From positions 372,001-436,000 of the forward strand of contig NZ_CP081497.1 of assembly GCF_019774615.1 (NCBI RefSeq): a stretch of 64,000 nt of DNA, written 5' to 3'. The stretch's first letter is position 1, and each line of letters begins with the position of its first letter. Of the stretch, positions 25,505 through 34,325 are shown one piece after another. Source of the stretch: Streptomyces sp. BHT-5-2 (GTDB lineage: Bacteria; Actinomycetota; Actinomycetes; Streptomycetales; Streptomycetaceae). The translations under genes were made by a program, and so were the position numbers. The notes under the pieces were generated by a model, which was given only the letters and a program-made list of their open reading frames with translations, was not told the DNA's origin and did no database searches.

Positions 25505-25735
25505 GTGCGTCCTCTGGTCGTTCCCGCCCGGCCGTCCCACGGCACCGATCGCCACATCCACATTACGAAGAGCCTCCCGACCTGCGGACAAGCCGGTGGT
25601 CATGCCCCTAATCAGCGGTCTGTCGATGCCTCCGGAGCCGGTGACACCACCCCCCAGGCCATACGTTCGACAGGGGGAGAAAGTCATGCCAACTCCGAAG
25701 GCCGGGCGCCCCATTGCGGGGCCACCAAGAAGGTA
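25505..25735 (-). ncRNA. Candidate bridge RNA region of IS110 element
   Basis: In the IS110 group a structured bridge RNA is encoded in the non-coding end upstream of the recombinase gene. The about 230-bp segment upstream of the transposase fits by position and size. It contains short hairpins such as GCCCC-attgc-GGGGC near 25710. I did not fold it, and loop assignments are not possible by eye. Confidence 0.35.
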
Positions 25736-25932
25736 ATGGGGGGCGGGTCGGGGGAGTGGGGTGGCTCGCCGGTGGTGGCGCGGGGTGATCCGGTGGTGGC
25801 GGGGGTGATCCGATGGCGACCCCCGGGGGAATCCGGCTACGGGCCGCCCGAGGTGTCGGGGGGCGGAACGGGTTTGCCGGGGCCACAGGGCACCATCCGG
25901 ACATTTACCGCACTCCGGTGCAAACATGGTGC
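25736..25932. other. Intergenic region, G-rich with direct repeats
   Basis: This stretch is strongly G-rich on the plus strand. GGGTGATCCG-TGG-G occurs twice (about 25784 and 25806). It ends at the phosphatase start. It may hold that gene's promoter, but no hexamers are clear. Confidence 0.3.
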
Positions 25933-27189
25933 ATGCCCTTTCGACGGCTGACCCGCCTGCTCCAACGGCCGGATCCGAGCCACGCCCTCCTGCTGCTCCC
26001 GCTCGGACTGATCGTCGCGGTCTGTGTGATCGACGTCCTCGCCCCGCCGGACATCCACCTGGGCCCGCTCCTGGTCGCCGCCCCCGCCCTCACCGCCGCC
26101 CTCGCCGGCCCCGGCCCCACCGCGCTGATCGGCGTGCTGGCGGTCGCCGCCCAGGTGGGCATCGGCGTCGCCCGCGGCGCCCTGTTCACCGAGAACCTCG
26201 CCGCGCAGATCGGTGCGTTGATCGTCGTGGCCGTACTGGTCTTCGTCTACACCGTCGTCCGGGAACGCAACGAACGCCGACTCTCCCGCAGCCGCTCCGT
26301 CGCCGCCGTCGCCCAGAAGGTCCTGCTACGTCCCCTCCCCACCCGCACCGCCGACCTCGAAATCGCCTCCCTCTACCTCCCCGCCGAAGAGGAGGCGGAA
26401 ATGGGCGGCGACTTCTACGCCGCCGCCCGCACCACTGCCAGCACCCGCCTGATCATCGGCGACGTCCGCGGCAAAGGACTCCCCGCCTACAGTCACGCCG
26501 CCCTCATCCTCGGCGCCTTCCGCGCCGCCGCCCACCGCCAGGCCACCCTCCCCCGCCTCACCCGCCACCTCGACGGCGCCCTCCGCTGGGACATCACCCA
26601 GTGGCACACCACGACCGACACCGGCCACGGCGCCGGCGGCGCGGGCCGCCCCCGTACCGACGCCGATGACGGCGCCGGTGCGGGCGCGGGCCTCGGTGTC
26701 GGTGCCGATGTCGACTCGGATGGGGGCAGTGCGGAGAACTTCGCCACCGCCACGCTCCTCGACATCCCCGACCGACGCGACGAACTCACCACCATCAACT
26801 GCGGACACCCACCCGCACTCCTCCTCCGCAACGGCCGAGCCCACCCCCTCACCCCCCACCAAACCGCCCTCCCGCTCGGCCTCGGCAACCTCACCGCCCC
26901 GCCCCAGTACCCCACCCAGACCTTCGCCTTCCGCCCCGGCGACCTCCTCCTCCTGTACACCGACGGCGTCACCGAAGCCCGCAACCCCCACGGCACCTTC
27001 TATCCCCTCCTCCAACGCGCCGCCGCCTGGACCCACCACACCCCCCACCACGCCCTCCAGCAACTCCGCAAAGACCTCCTCGCCCACACCCACGGCCGCC
27101 TCACCGACGACGCCGCAGCCATCGCCATCCGACGCCTCCCGCCCGGCGACGCCGCCCACCACCCGGATGCGGGGGAGGGCACCTTGTAG
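25933..27189 (+). CDS. Membrane PP2C-type (SpoIIE) serine phosphatase
   Basis: A 418-residue protein. Three to four N-terminal membrane helices (about 15-110) are followed by a SpoIIE/PP2C phosphatase domain. Metal-site motifs are EMGGDFYAA, IGDVRGKG and LLLYTDGVTEARN, with NCGHPPALLLRNG between. A Gly/Ala/Asp-rich low-complexity insert (about 235-270) interrupts the domain, unlike most relatives. ATG 25933 was chosen as the first start before the membrane helices. Such proteins usually dephosphorylate anti-anti-sigma factors; no partner lies nearby. Confidence 0.88.
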   Translation: MPFRRLTRLLQRPDPSHALLLLPLGLIVAVCVIDVLAPPDIHLGPLLVAAPALTAALAGPGPTALIGVLAVAAQVGIGVARGALFTENLAAQIGALIVVAVLVFVYTVVRERNERRLSRSRSVAAVAQKVLLRPLPTRTADLEIASLYLPAEEEAEMGGDFYAAARTTASTRLIIGDVRGKGLPAYSHAALILGAFRAAAHRQATLPRLTRHLDGALRWDITQWHTTTDTGHGAGGAGRPRTDADDGAGAGAGLGVGADVDSDGGSAENFATATLLDIPDRRDELTTINCGHPPALLLRNGRAHPLTPHQTALPLGLGNLTAPPQYPTQTFAFRPGDLLLLYTDGVTEARNPHGTFYPLLQRAAAWTHHTPHHALQQLRKDLLAHTHGRLTDDAAAIAIRRLPPGDAAHHPDAGEGTL

Positions 27190-27222
27190 GTCTCACGGCC
27201 GCCGGCCAGGGAGCGCGCCGGC

Positions 27223-27262
27223 GATCATGGTCCCGATCCGCAGCGATCACGGCCCCGATCCG
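27223..27262. repeat. Tandem 18-bp imperfect repeat
   Basis: GATCATGGTCCCGATCCG (27223-27240) and GATCACGGCCCCGATCCG (27245-27262) differ at two positions and are 22 bp apart, in the 283-bp gap after the phosphatase gene. About two helical turns apart, they could be a regulator site; a role is not evident. Confidence 0.4.
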
Positions 27263-27472
27263 TCGGGCGTCCCGCCGGGCATGACATCGGTCACGCCCGG
27301 CCACCCGGCCGTGCCACCCCATCCCCGATATTCCGCGCTTCCGGCACCTTCCTCGGGCGCTCACCCGGAGGGCCTCTCCGGCTGACGCTTCCTCAGTCCC
27401 GTCGGGCTTGCTAAACACGTCCGATCGGGGGTACTCGTCCGAATCGTCCGCGAGTGGTACAGGAAGCGCAGC

Positions 27473-27760
27473 ATGACCGACCACACCAGCCCCTCCGGCC
27501 CCGGAGGCGACATATCCCGTGTCACCGGGCTCTCCGCCGACGGCACGCGCGGGACGTTCGAGTTCGACCTCACCGGCCACGAAGCCCGACGCCGGGCCGA
27601 AGTGCTCGCCGCGCTCGGCGACACCTGGGACCCTGTGGCGGTGCTGGCGGACGAGGCGGAGGCGCAGCGGCTCCTCTACTCGGGCCTCGACGCCGACCAG
27701 CAGGCCCTCTACGCCCGACTGGTCGCCGACGGAGTGCTGCCGGCCACCGAGCAGGACTAG
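27473..27760 (+). CDS. Small conserved-looking acidic protein
   Basis: A 95-residue soluble protein with no signal peptide. It contains GTFEFDLTGHEARRRAEVLAAL and a helical acidic C-terminus (DADQQALYARLVADGVLP). It looks like a small actinobacterial family of unknown function. It is followed 2 bp later by a zinc-ribbon gene, so the two are probably co-transcribed. Function unknown. Confidence 0.7.
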   Translation: MTDHTSPSGPGGDISRVTGLSADGTRGTFEFDLTGHEARRRAEVLAALGDTWDPVAVLADEAEAQRLLYSGLDADQQALYARLVADGVLPATEQD

Positions 27761-27762
27761 GC

Positions 27763-27987
27763 ATGCTGCCGATCGACCCCACCGCCGACATCGGCCGCCG
27801 TGCCTGGGTGCCCTGCCCCCGCTGCCAGGACCACCAGGACTGCGGCACCTGCCGCGACGGCCGCACCTGCAGCGACCACTGGCGCTACCTGCTGTCCAAC
27901 AAGGGCCCCCTGCTCCACCTCCAGTGCCCCACCTGCACCCACCTCTGGTCCTGGAACTCCGGCTTCGGCGCCGGCGACCGCTCCTGA
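27763..27987 (+). CDS. Small Cys-rich zinc-ribbon-like protein
   Basis: A 74-residue protein with CPRCQDHQDCGTCRDGRTC near residues 18-36 and CPTC near 55-58. The spacing of CxxC pairs suggests a zinc ribbon. The C-terminal HLWSWNSGFGAGD is aromatic. It starts 2 bp after the preceding stop, implying coupling. Function unknown; it may be a metal-binding adaptor. Confidence 0.65.
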   Translation: MLPIDPTADIGRRAWVPCPRCQDHQDCGTCRDGRTCSDHWRYLLSNKGPLLHLQCPTCTHLWSWNSGFGAGDRS

Positions 27988-28446
27988 TCCGCGCCGTCGA
28001 CCACCACTGCGGCAACCGTCATCCCCACCGACTGAAACCAACCCGCCGACTGCGACCGCGACGACTGCCACCGCGACAGCGACCGTGCCATGCTGCTGCG
28101 CGGCGCGGTCCCCGGACACCGGTCACCGAACACGCCGATCACTGATCACCACCGAACACCGAACACCGAACGCACCAATACGCACCGCCCCGAGCCGTCC
28201 TGCCGGCAACCGCCGACTCCCGGCGCCCCGCGTAGTCACCGGCTCCCCGTCGCGCCACCTCCTTCCCGGCGCCCCGGCACCTCAGCTCCTGCCGCAACTT
28301 CCCTGCGCCTCCGCCCGAACAGCGCTAGCGTGCGAGGCATGAGGGCGCGAGGCGGGGAGCCCGGCCCGGCAACCCGCCCGGCCCCCGGGGCCCAGGTCCT
28401 CCCGGTGCCCGCCGCCCCCCGCAGCCAGCCCACCGAGGAGTCGACC
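27988..28446. other. Intergenic stretch with short tandem repeats
   Basis: No convincing gene is seen in about 460 bp. ACCGAAC is repeated three times head-to-tail at 28151-28171. The composition is C-rich with runs such as CCGCGAC. The right end supplies the GAGGAG ribosome site of the next gene. Confidence 0.4.
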
Positions 28447-29316
28447 ATGGAGCCGCCCACCGCACAGCGGGCACGATCGCTCTGGCTGATGACCGAGCCT
28501 GTGCACGCGGTCTGCTACTTCGACGACCGCTGCCGGACCCTGGGCAAGGACCTCGGCCTCCGGGGCTTCTGGATGGGCTACTTCGCGGCCCGCACCGCAC
28601 CCCTCGGCGCCGTCGAACCCGCGGCGGCCACCGCCGTCCTCGGCGTCTTCGCCCCGGGTATGGTGGCCCGCGCGCTGCCCGCCGCATGGCGCGTCGTCAG
28701 CCCCGCCCACGTCCTCGACGAACGCGGCACCCGCGCCGCCCACGCCCTCCGCACGATCGCCCCCGACCTGGACCGCTCCGCCGCCGCACTGCTGCCCCGC
28801 CTCCAGACGCTCGTCGACGCCGCCCCCGACACCGCACGCCCGCTCTTCGCCGCCAACCGCGCCCTGTGCGACCACGCCGACCCGGTGGAACGGCTGTGGC
28901 AACTCACCACCGCACTGAGGGAGTTCCGGGGCGAGGCGCATCTGGCCGTCCTGGCCGACCGGGAACTCGACGGCTGCGAGGCGCTGGTCCTCACCGCCGC
29001 CAGCGGCCGGGTGCCCGCGGACACCATGCGCGAGGACCGCGGCTGGACCGAGGAGGAGTGGGCAGCCGCCGCGGACCGGCTCCGCTCCCGCGACCTCCTC
29101 GACGCACAGGGCAACGCGACCACGCCGGGACTGCGCGAACGCACCCACATCGAAGAGGAGACCGACCGCCTGGCCGCCCGGCTCCTCCGTCCTCTCGCCG
29201 TTGCCGAGGTCGACGGCCTTCTGGAACTGCTGCACCCCGTCGTCCGCCGTATCCTCGCCGCCGACGTGCTGCCCTTCCCCAACCCCATCGGCCTGCCACA
29301 TCCCGACACGCCGTAA
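28447..29316 (+). CDS. SCO6745-like helical protein
   Basis: A 289-residue soluble protein, mostly helical. The start RARSLWLMTEPVHAVCYFD and later GLRGFWMGYFAARTAPLG are characteristic of the Streptomyces SCO6745-like family. Its function is unknown, though the C-terminal half resembles winged-helix regulators. ATG 28447 follows GAGGAG by 6 nt. It stands alone. Confidence 0.75.
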   Translation: MEPPTAQRARSLWLMTEPVHAVCYFDDRCRTLGKDLGLRGFWMGYFAARTAPLGAVEPAAATAVLGVFAPGMVARALPAAWRVVSPAHVLDERGTRAAHALRTIAPDLDRSAAALLPRLQTLVDAAPDTARPLFAANRALCDHADPVERLWQLTTALREFRGEAHLAVLADRELDGCEALVLTAASGRVPADTMREDRGWTEEEWAAAADRLRSRDLLDAQGNATTPGLRERTHIEEETDRLAARLLRPLAVAEVDGLLELLHPVVRRILAADVLPFPNPIGLPHPDTP

Positions 29317-29478
29317 CAACACTCCGCACCGCGCCACCGAAGCATCCGGTACCACCTTTCCCCCGTCGGAACGTCCGGTACGAGCCGCCGCGCCTCGGCA
29401 CGTCCGGCTGATTAAAAAGGTAACGCGCCGCACTGACAGCCGACTTCTCCCCGGTGAGGGGTACCCCCTGCGTTACAG

Positions 29479-29546
29479 CGTGATTGTCGGCTTCGCTACG
29501 ACGTGATTGTCATTTGGTGGTCCGAAGGGTGCTTTGGGGTGCTTTG
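29479..29546. repeat. Direct repeats upstream of unknown gene
   Basis: CGTGATTGTC occurs at 29479-29488 and 29502-29511, 23 bp apart. GGGTGCTTTG is then repeated in tandem at about 29527-29546. The sequence is AT-richer than its surroundings and lies 50-110 bp before the gene at 29593, so it probably includes the promoter and regulator sites. Confidence 0.4.
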
Positions 29547-29592
29547 CAGCGACAGATCGGATCACCTCCGACGGAAGCGGCGTTGTCTGAGT

Positions 29593-30423
29593 ATGGATCC
29601 GAGAGAATTGTGGGACCGCAACGCTGTACTGGCAGAAGCGTTTTGCCGTGGTGACGAACGTGTCCGGGAAGCGCAGGCCAGACTTGACGAGGCGCAGGCC
29701 GATCGCTCCCGTGTCCTGGCGGCGTTCGCATTGACAGTGGGCAGTACGGGCGCGGTGGCCGGACTGTTCGGGCTCAACGAACGAGAAGTGCGGGTCGCCC
29801 GGCGCACGGTGGGCAAGGACGACGCCCGCGCCGTGGCCGAGGAGCTCCTTTCCTCCGCCCCGCGCATGCCGCCCAAGGAACCGGAGGATCCGTCCCCGCC
29901 CATCGACTCCGCTTCCGACCCCTCCCTCTTGGCCGGCAGTCGCCAGGCCGGCCCGCCGGTCACCGGCATCGCACCGGAGCACTGGTCACCCGCCATGGAC
30001 GCGGTCCTGATCGGCAGTTGGCAGACCGGCGTCGACCTGAGGGAGCTGGCCGTGGAATTCGGCCTCGACCTCTCGCGCCTGATGGCACGCGCCCAGCAGC
30101 TCTCCGCCCAAGGGCGCTTCTACCCCGGCCCCACCGAGACCTACGCGGGCCGGCACCGCCGTGGCCCCGGCGAAGGCCAGGAGTCCGAATACACCATCCC
30201 CGCCCAGCAGTCGGCGACATGGAACGGGGCGGCTGCCCAGCACATGGCGTCCGGCTGGCACACGGGAGCCATGCCCCCCACCGAACAACCCGTTACCGAT
30301 GTCTCCTCCTTCACCTCCGACTGGGACAGTGCCCTCGCCCCCTGGGGCTCGATCGCTCCCTCCCACGAGGACCCCGCAGCGGCATCCCACCAGCCATGGG
30401 CTCAATATCACCTCAGCTCCTGA
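29593..30423 (+). CDS. Hypothetical protein with two HTH-like segments
   Basis: A 276-residue protein. The N-terminal part (about 1-85) has a helical segment and an HTH-like stretch TGAVAGLFGLNEREVRVARR. A Pro/Ser linker leads to a second HTH-like stretch SWQTGVDLRELAVEFGLDLSRLMARAQ (about 140-165). The last 90 residues are low-complexity and Gln/Ser/Trp-rich. It may be a DNA-binding regulator. No family recognised. Codon use is slightly less GC-biased than that of its neighbours. Confidence 0.65.
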   Translation: MDPRELWDRNAVLAEAFCRGDERVREAQARLDEAQADRSRVLAAFALTVGSTGAVAGLFGLNEREVRVARRTVGKDDARAVAEELLSSAPRMPPKEPEDPSPPIDSASDPSLLAGSRQAGPPVTGIAPEHWSPAMDAVLIGSWQTGVDLRELAVEFGLDLSRLMARAQQLSAQGRFYPGPTETYAGRHRRGPGEGQESEYTIPAQQSATWNGAAAQHMASGWHTGAMPPTEQPVTDVSSFTSDWDSALAPWGSIAPSHEDPAAASHQPWAQYHLSS

Positions 30424-30622
30424 AGACTCCCACGGAATCAGTTGTCACGTAAGTCATTCGCAACGAATTCAGTGAACTATCTGGCCGGAATATTGTGAAG
30501 TCGTTACTCTGACGGGAAGTCCCGCTGGGCTGCCCGCTCGCGTACCCAGCCCGCCTCCCGGTCGTGCGCGACCGATCCCGCAGCACGGCAACCCCGAGCA
30601 GACAGGTAGACAGGCACCAGCC

Positions 30623-31312
30623 ATGGCCACGTCCATACCCGCCCCCGGCCGCACCCTGACCGAAACCGACCGCACCCGACACCGCCGGCTCCGCCAGCAG
30701 GGCAGCCTCGACCGCGACGAACTCGACGCCATCCTGGCGGCCGGCTTCGTCTGCCACCTCGGAGTGACCGTCGACGGCGCCGTACGCGTCGTCCCGACCG
30801 TCTACGGCTCGGACGGCACGACCCTCTACTTCCACGGCTCGGTTGCCAGCCGCAGCCTCGTCTCCTCCCCGGGGGCCGACGTCTGCGTTACCGTCACCCA
30901 CGTCGACGGCCTCGTGCTGGCCCGCTCGGTCTTCGAACACGGCGTCAACTACCGCAGCGCCATGATCTACGGCGTGCCCCGCCCCGTCACCGACGACGAG
31001 GAGAAACTGGCCGGACTGCGCTGCCTCACCGAACAGTCCGCCCCCGGCCAGTGGGAATACGCCCGACGGCCCAATCGCAAGGAACTGGCCGCCACCGCGC
31101 TGCTCGCCCTCTCCCTCGACGAGGCATCGGTGAAGATCAGGACCGGCGCCCCGGACGACGGCGACGGCCCGGACGCCGAACTCGGCCTGTGGGCCGGTGT
31201 CCTGCCCCTCCACACCGCATGGGGCACGCCGGAACCGGACCCCGTCCTCGACACGGAGACGCGGCTTCCGGCCCACATCGCGGCACGCGAGGGAACACCT
31301 GCCTCGTCGTAG
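30623..31312 (+). CDS. FMN-binding pyridoxamine 5'-phosphate oxidase-like protein
   Basis: A 229-residue split-barrel flavoprotein. The pattern VCHLGVTVDGAVRVVPTVYG, then LYFHGSVASRSL and VCVTVTHVDGLVLARSVFEH, is typical of PNPOx-like proteins related to Rv2991/FMN flavoredoxins. The later WAGVLPLHTAWGTPEPDP matches this subgroup. It probably binds FMN or F420; the substrate is unknown. ATG 30623 opens the domain. No linked genes. Confidence 0.88.
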   Translation: MATSIPAPGRTLTETDRTRHRRLRQQGSLDRDELDAILAAGFVCHLGVTVDGAVRVVPTVYGSDGTTLYFHGSVASRSLVSSPGADVCVTVTHVDGLVLARSVFEHGVNYRSAMIYGVPRPVTDDEEKLAGLRCLTEQSAPGQWEYARRPNRKELAATALLALSLDEASVKIRTGAPDDGDGPDAELGLWAGVLPLHTAWGTPEPDPVLDTETRLPAHIAAREGTPASS

Positions 31313-31483
31313 CCCTGTGGCGCTACGGCCGTGCTGCCGTGAGCTGTACAGCGGTATGGGCCTGAGTCCGGGGGGCGGCCAGGCTGTGATCAGTTGTGAT
31401 CGGCTGGGACTGCCTGGGAACGGTCCGGTCCGTAAGCGCCTCCGGACCTCACCCCGGGCGCGAGGATGACCCGTCCCTGACGA

Positions 31484-32185
31484 TCAACCTCCGCGCAGCG
31501 CCTTCCGCTTGTACCAGGCGAAAGCCACCGCCATCAGCCCGCTGACCGCGATGAAGCCCATGGACAGCAGGAACGCAGGCGACGTGGGCGCCGACGCCCG
31601 GGCACCCGCCACTGCGTAGGCCGCCGTATTGGGGACGCTCCCCAGGGCCGTGGCCAACAGGAACGGGCACCAGCGCATACGGGACACGGCCGCGGAGTAG
31701 TTCGTGGCGGCGAACGGCAGCCCGGGGAGCAGCCGGATCGTCAGCATCGAACGGAACCCGTGCTCGCTCAACTGCCGGTCGGCAGCGGCCAGCCAACGGG
31801 CGCGCAGCAGCGGCCGCAGCGCGTCCTGCCCCAGCAGTCGACCGAGCCCGAAGGCCAACCCGGCCCCCAGAACCGTCCCGGCAAGCGCGGTGACCAGCCC
31901 CGACTGACTTCCGAAGAGCGCACCCGCGGCGATGTTCAGGACCGGCCGCGGGGCGAAGGCGGTGGTGCACACGCCGTACGCGAGGGCGAAGACCGCCAGC
32001 GCGGCCGGCCCCGTCAACTGGGCGGGCCAGTCGCCCGCCAGCAAACGCTGCGGGTGCCACAGCAGCATCGCGGCCGCGGCGCAGGCCAGCAGCAGAAACA
32101 GCAGGGCCAGCCGCGACCAGGGGGAGAACAACGCACGCGTGCAGCGCGCGGCGAGGCCGTCGGGCGTTGCGGCGGAGGCGGGCAT
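31484..32185 (-). CDS. TVP38/TMEM64 (SNARE-associated) family membrane protein
   Basis: A 233-residue membrane protein with five to six helices. The family core includes APRPVLNIAAGALFGSQSG and RLLPGLPFAATNYSAAVSRM, with GRLLGQ between. It belongs to the DedA-related superfamily thought to handle lipids or ions in the inner membrane; specificity is unknown. ATG 32185 was chosen because it immediately precedes the first amphipathic stretch; the ribosome site is weak. Confidence 0.87.
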   Translation of the reverse strand: MPASAATPDGLAARCTRALFSPWSRLALLFLLLACAAAAMLLWHPQRLLAGDWPAQLTGPAALAVFALAYGVCTTAFAPRPVLNIAAGALFGSQSGLVTALAGTVLGAGLAFGLGRLLGQDALRPLLRARWLAAADRQLSEHGFRSMLTIRLLPGLPFAATNYSAAVSRMRWCPFLLATALGSVPNTAAYAVAGARASAPTSPAFLLSMGFIAVSGLMAVAFAWYKRKALRGG

Positions 32186-32420
32186 CCGGGGAGCGTATCC
32201 GACGCGTGCGGCGCGTCGCCGGAATACGGGCCGCAACGCCGCAAACCGACACCGCGAACCAATACTTCGTCGGGGAGCCCGCACAGAGAGCCGACGCCTC
32301 CGGCCGACGCCTCCGACCGACACCGCCGACCGGGACGAGGCGCGGCGCGCGGCGGGGCGGAAAGACCCCACGCCCGTAATTCGTTCGACGCCGGGACGGC
32401 ATCCCGGCACCATATGACGC

Positions 32421-32576
32421 ATGTTCCGGCACACCTTCCTTTCGATGCCGTCCGCGGTCGCACCGACCGTCGCGGACGCGCCGAAGGCTGCCGCCGCATT
32501 CCTCGCCGCAGTCACCACTGCTCCCGTCGCCGCGGCCCTCCAGGCCGCCGTCGCGGCAGGCGGCGCGCGAAGCTGA
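32421..32576 (+). CDS. Possible 51-residue Ala-rich peptide
   Basis: The reading frame begins MFRHTFLSMPSAVAPTVADA and continues as an Ala/Val-rich amphipathic segment ending in AAGGARS. There is no good ribosome site and the composition could arise by chance at this GC content. Listed as a low-confidence candidate because it sits alone in a 551-bp gap. Confidence 0.2.
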   Translation: MFRHTFLSMPSAVAPTVADAPKAAAAFLAAVTTAPVAAALQAAVAAGGARS

Positions 32577-32660
32577 CCCTCTCCGGATCGTCCGGCGGAC
32601 CCCGCAGGGGGAGGGTCGGGGCAGGCCAGGGGTCCCCACGGCGCCACATCGCCGTCATCA

Positions 32661-32719
32661 CCGCGTTCCAGAATTCCCGCATTTCCGCGTTCCGGAATTC
32701 AGAATTCTCGAATGCATTC
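32661..32719 (+). repeat. Palindrome array upstream of tuf3
   Basis: CCGCGTTCCAGAATTC (32661-32676) and CCGCGTTCCGGAATTC (32685-32700) are direct repeats 24 bp apart. AGAATTCT (32701-32708) and the perfect palindrome GAATGCATTC (32710-32719) follow at once. The array is AT-rich for this genome and ends 18 bp before tuf3, so it is likely an operator or promoter-control region. Confidence 0.55.
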
Positions 32720-32736
32720 CTGCGAGGAAGCACACC

Positions 32737-33912
<1,176 letters not shown>

Positions 33913-34325
33913 CCGCACACCGACCGACCGCCCGCTCGCCCGTTGACGACACCGATCGCGCGGCGACGATGCGGCCAGTTCTCGGACAACGCGGCCAGTT
34001 CTCGATCACCCCGAGAACTGGCCGCACGAGAACTGGCCGCACCGAACCACCACACACGGGCGCGCGACCACAGTTCGGCACACGATGGCTCCATGGCTCC
34101 ATGGCCCCATGCCCCCTTGGACGGTCTGATCGCCCCATGGCCGATTGCCGAACGCGGGTATCCCATCGCCCGCCGAACCTGAAATCGGCTCCCCGTCCAC
34201 CCGTCCACCCGTCCACGTGATCGGCTCCCGGTCCCCAGGGCGTGCCCTGCGCTGGGACATGGTGCACCCCGCCCGCCGCGGCGCCCGCCCGCCGCGGTGG
34301 CAGGCCCGCCCGTCACAATGGCAGC
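33913..34325. other. Repeat-rich intergenic region after tuf3
   Basis: No gene is supported. It contains the nested inverted repeat (33971-34040), three copies of an ATGGCTCC-like octamer (34085-34108) and three tandem copies of CCGTCCAC (34193-34216). The final bases carry CACAAT (34314-34319), a probable -10 element for the next gene. Confidence 0.55.
33971..34040 (+). terminator. Nested double inverted repeat, likely tuf3 terminator
   Basis: The 14-mer GCGGCCAGTTCTCG occurs at 33971-33984 and 33991-34004. Its exact complement CGAGAACTGGCCGC occurs at 34012-34025 and 34027-34040. The inner pair encloses a 7-nt loop and the outer pair continues the stem with 6- and 1-nt bulges. It lies 58 bp past the tuf3 stop and should form a very stable hairpin. 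Confidence 0.6.

Larger units (their letters stand above)
24285..25740 (-). mobile_element. IS110-family insertion sequence
   Basis: The element consists of one DEDD transposase gene plus a short downstream end and a longer (about 230 bp) upstream end. IS110 elements lack clear terminal inverted repeats and often make no target duplication, so the limits given are estimates from where flanking sequence style changes. It lies between ohr and the SpoIIE-like phosphatase gene. Confidence 0.75.
32186..32736. promoter_or_regulatory. Divergent region between TVP38 gene and tuf3
   Basis: It spans 551 bp. A possible tiny gene lies at 32421-32576. The right end contains a dense array of GAATTC-type palindromes (32661-32719) just before tuf3, and GAGGAAG as its ribosome site. 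Confidence 0.5.

Noticed and set aside
24302..25927. Transposase start at 25927
   Set aside because: This longer start would read through the element's non-coding end. GTG 25504 has a ribosome site and begins at the domain.
27988..28446. CRISPR-like short repeats
   Set aside because: The ACCGAAC repeats are 7 bp and head-to-tail without spacers, so not a CRISPR array. No cas genes are present.
34085..34216. Short tandem repeats (ATGGCTCC, CCGTCCAC) as a functional element
   Set aside because: Only three copies each with no symmetry. Simple-sequence slippage is enough to explain them.
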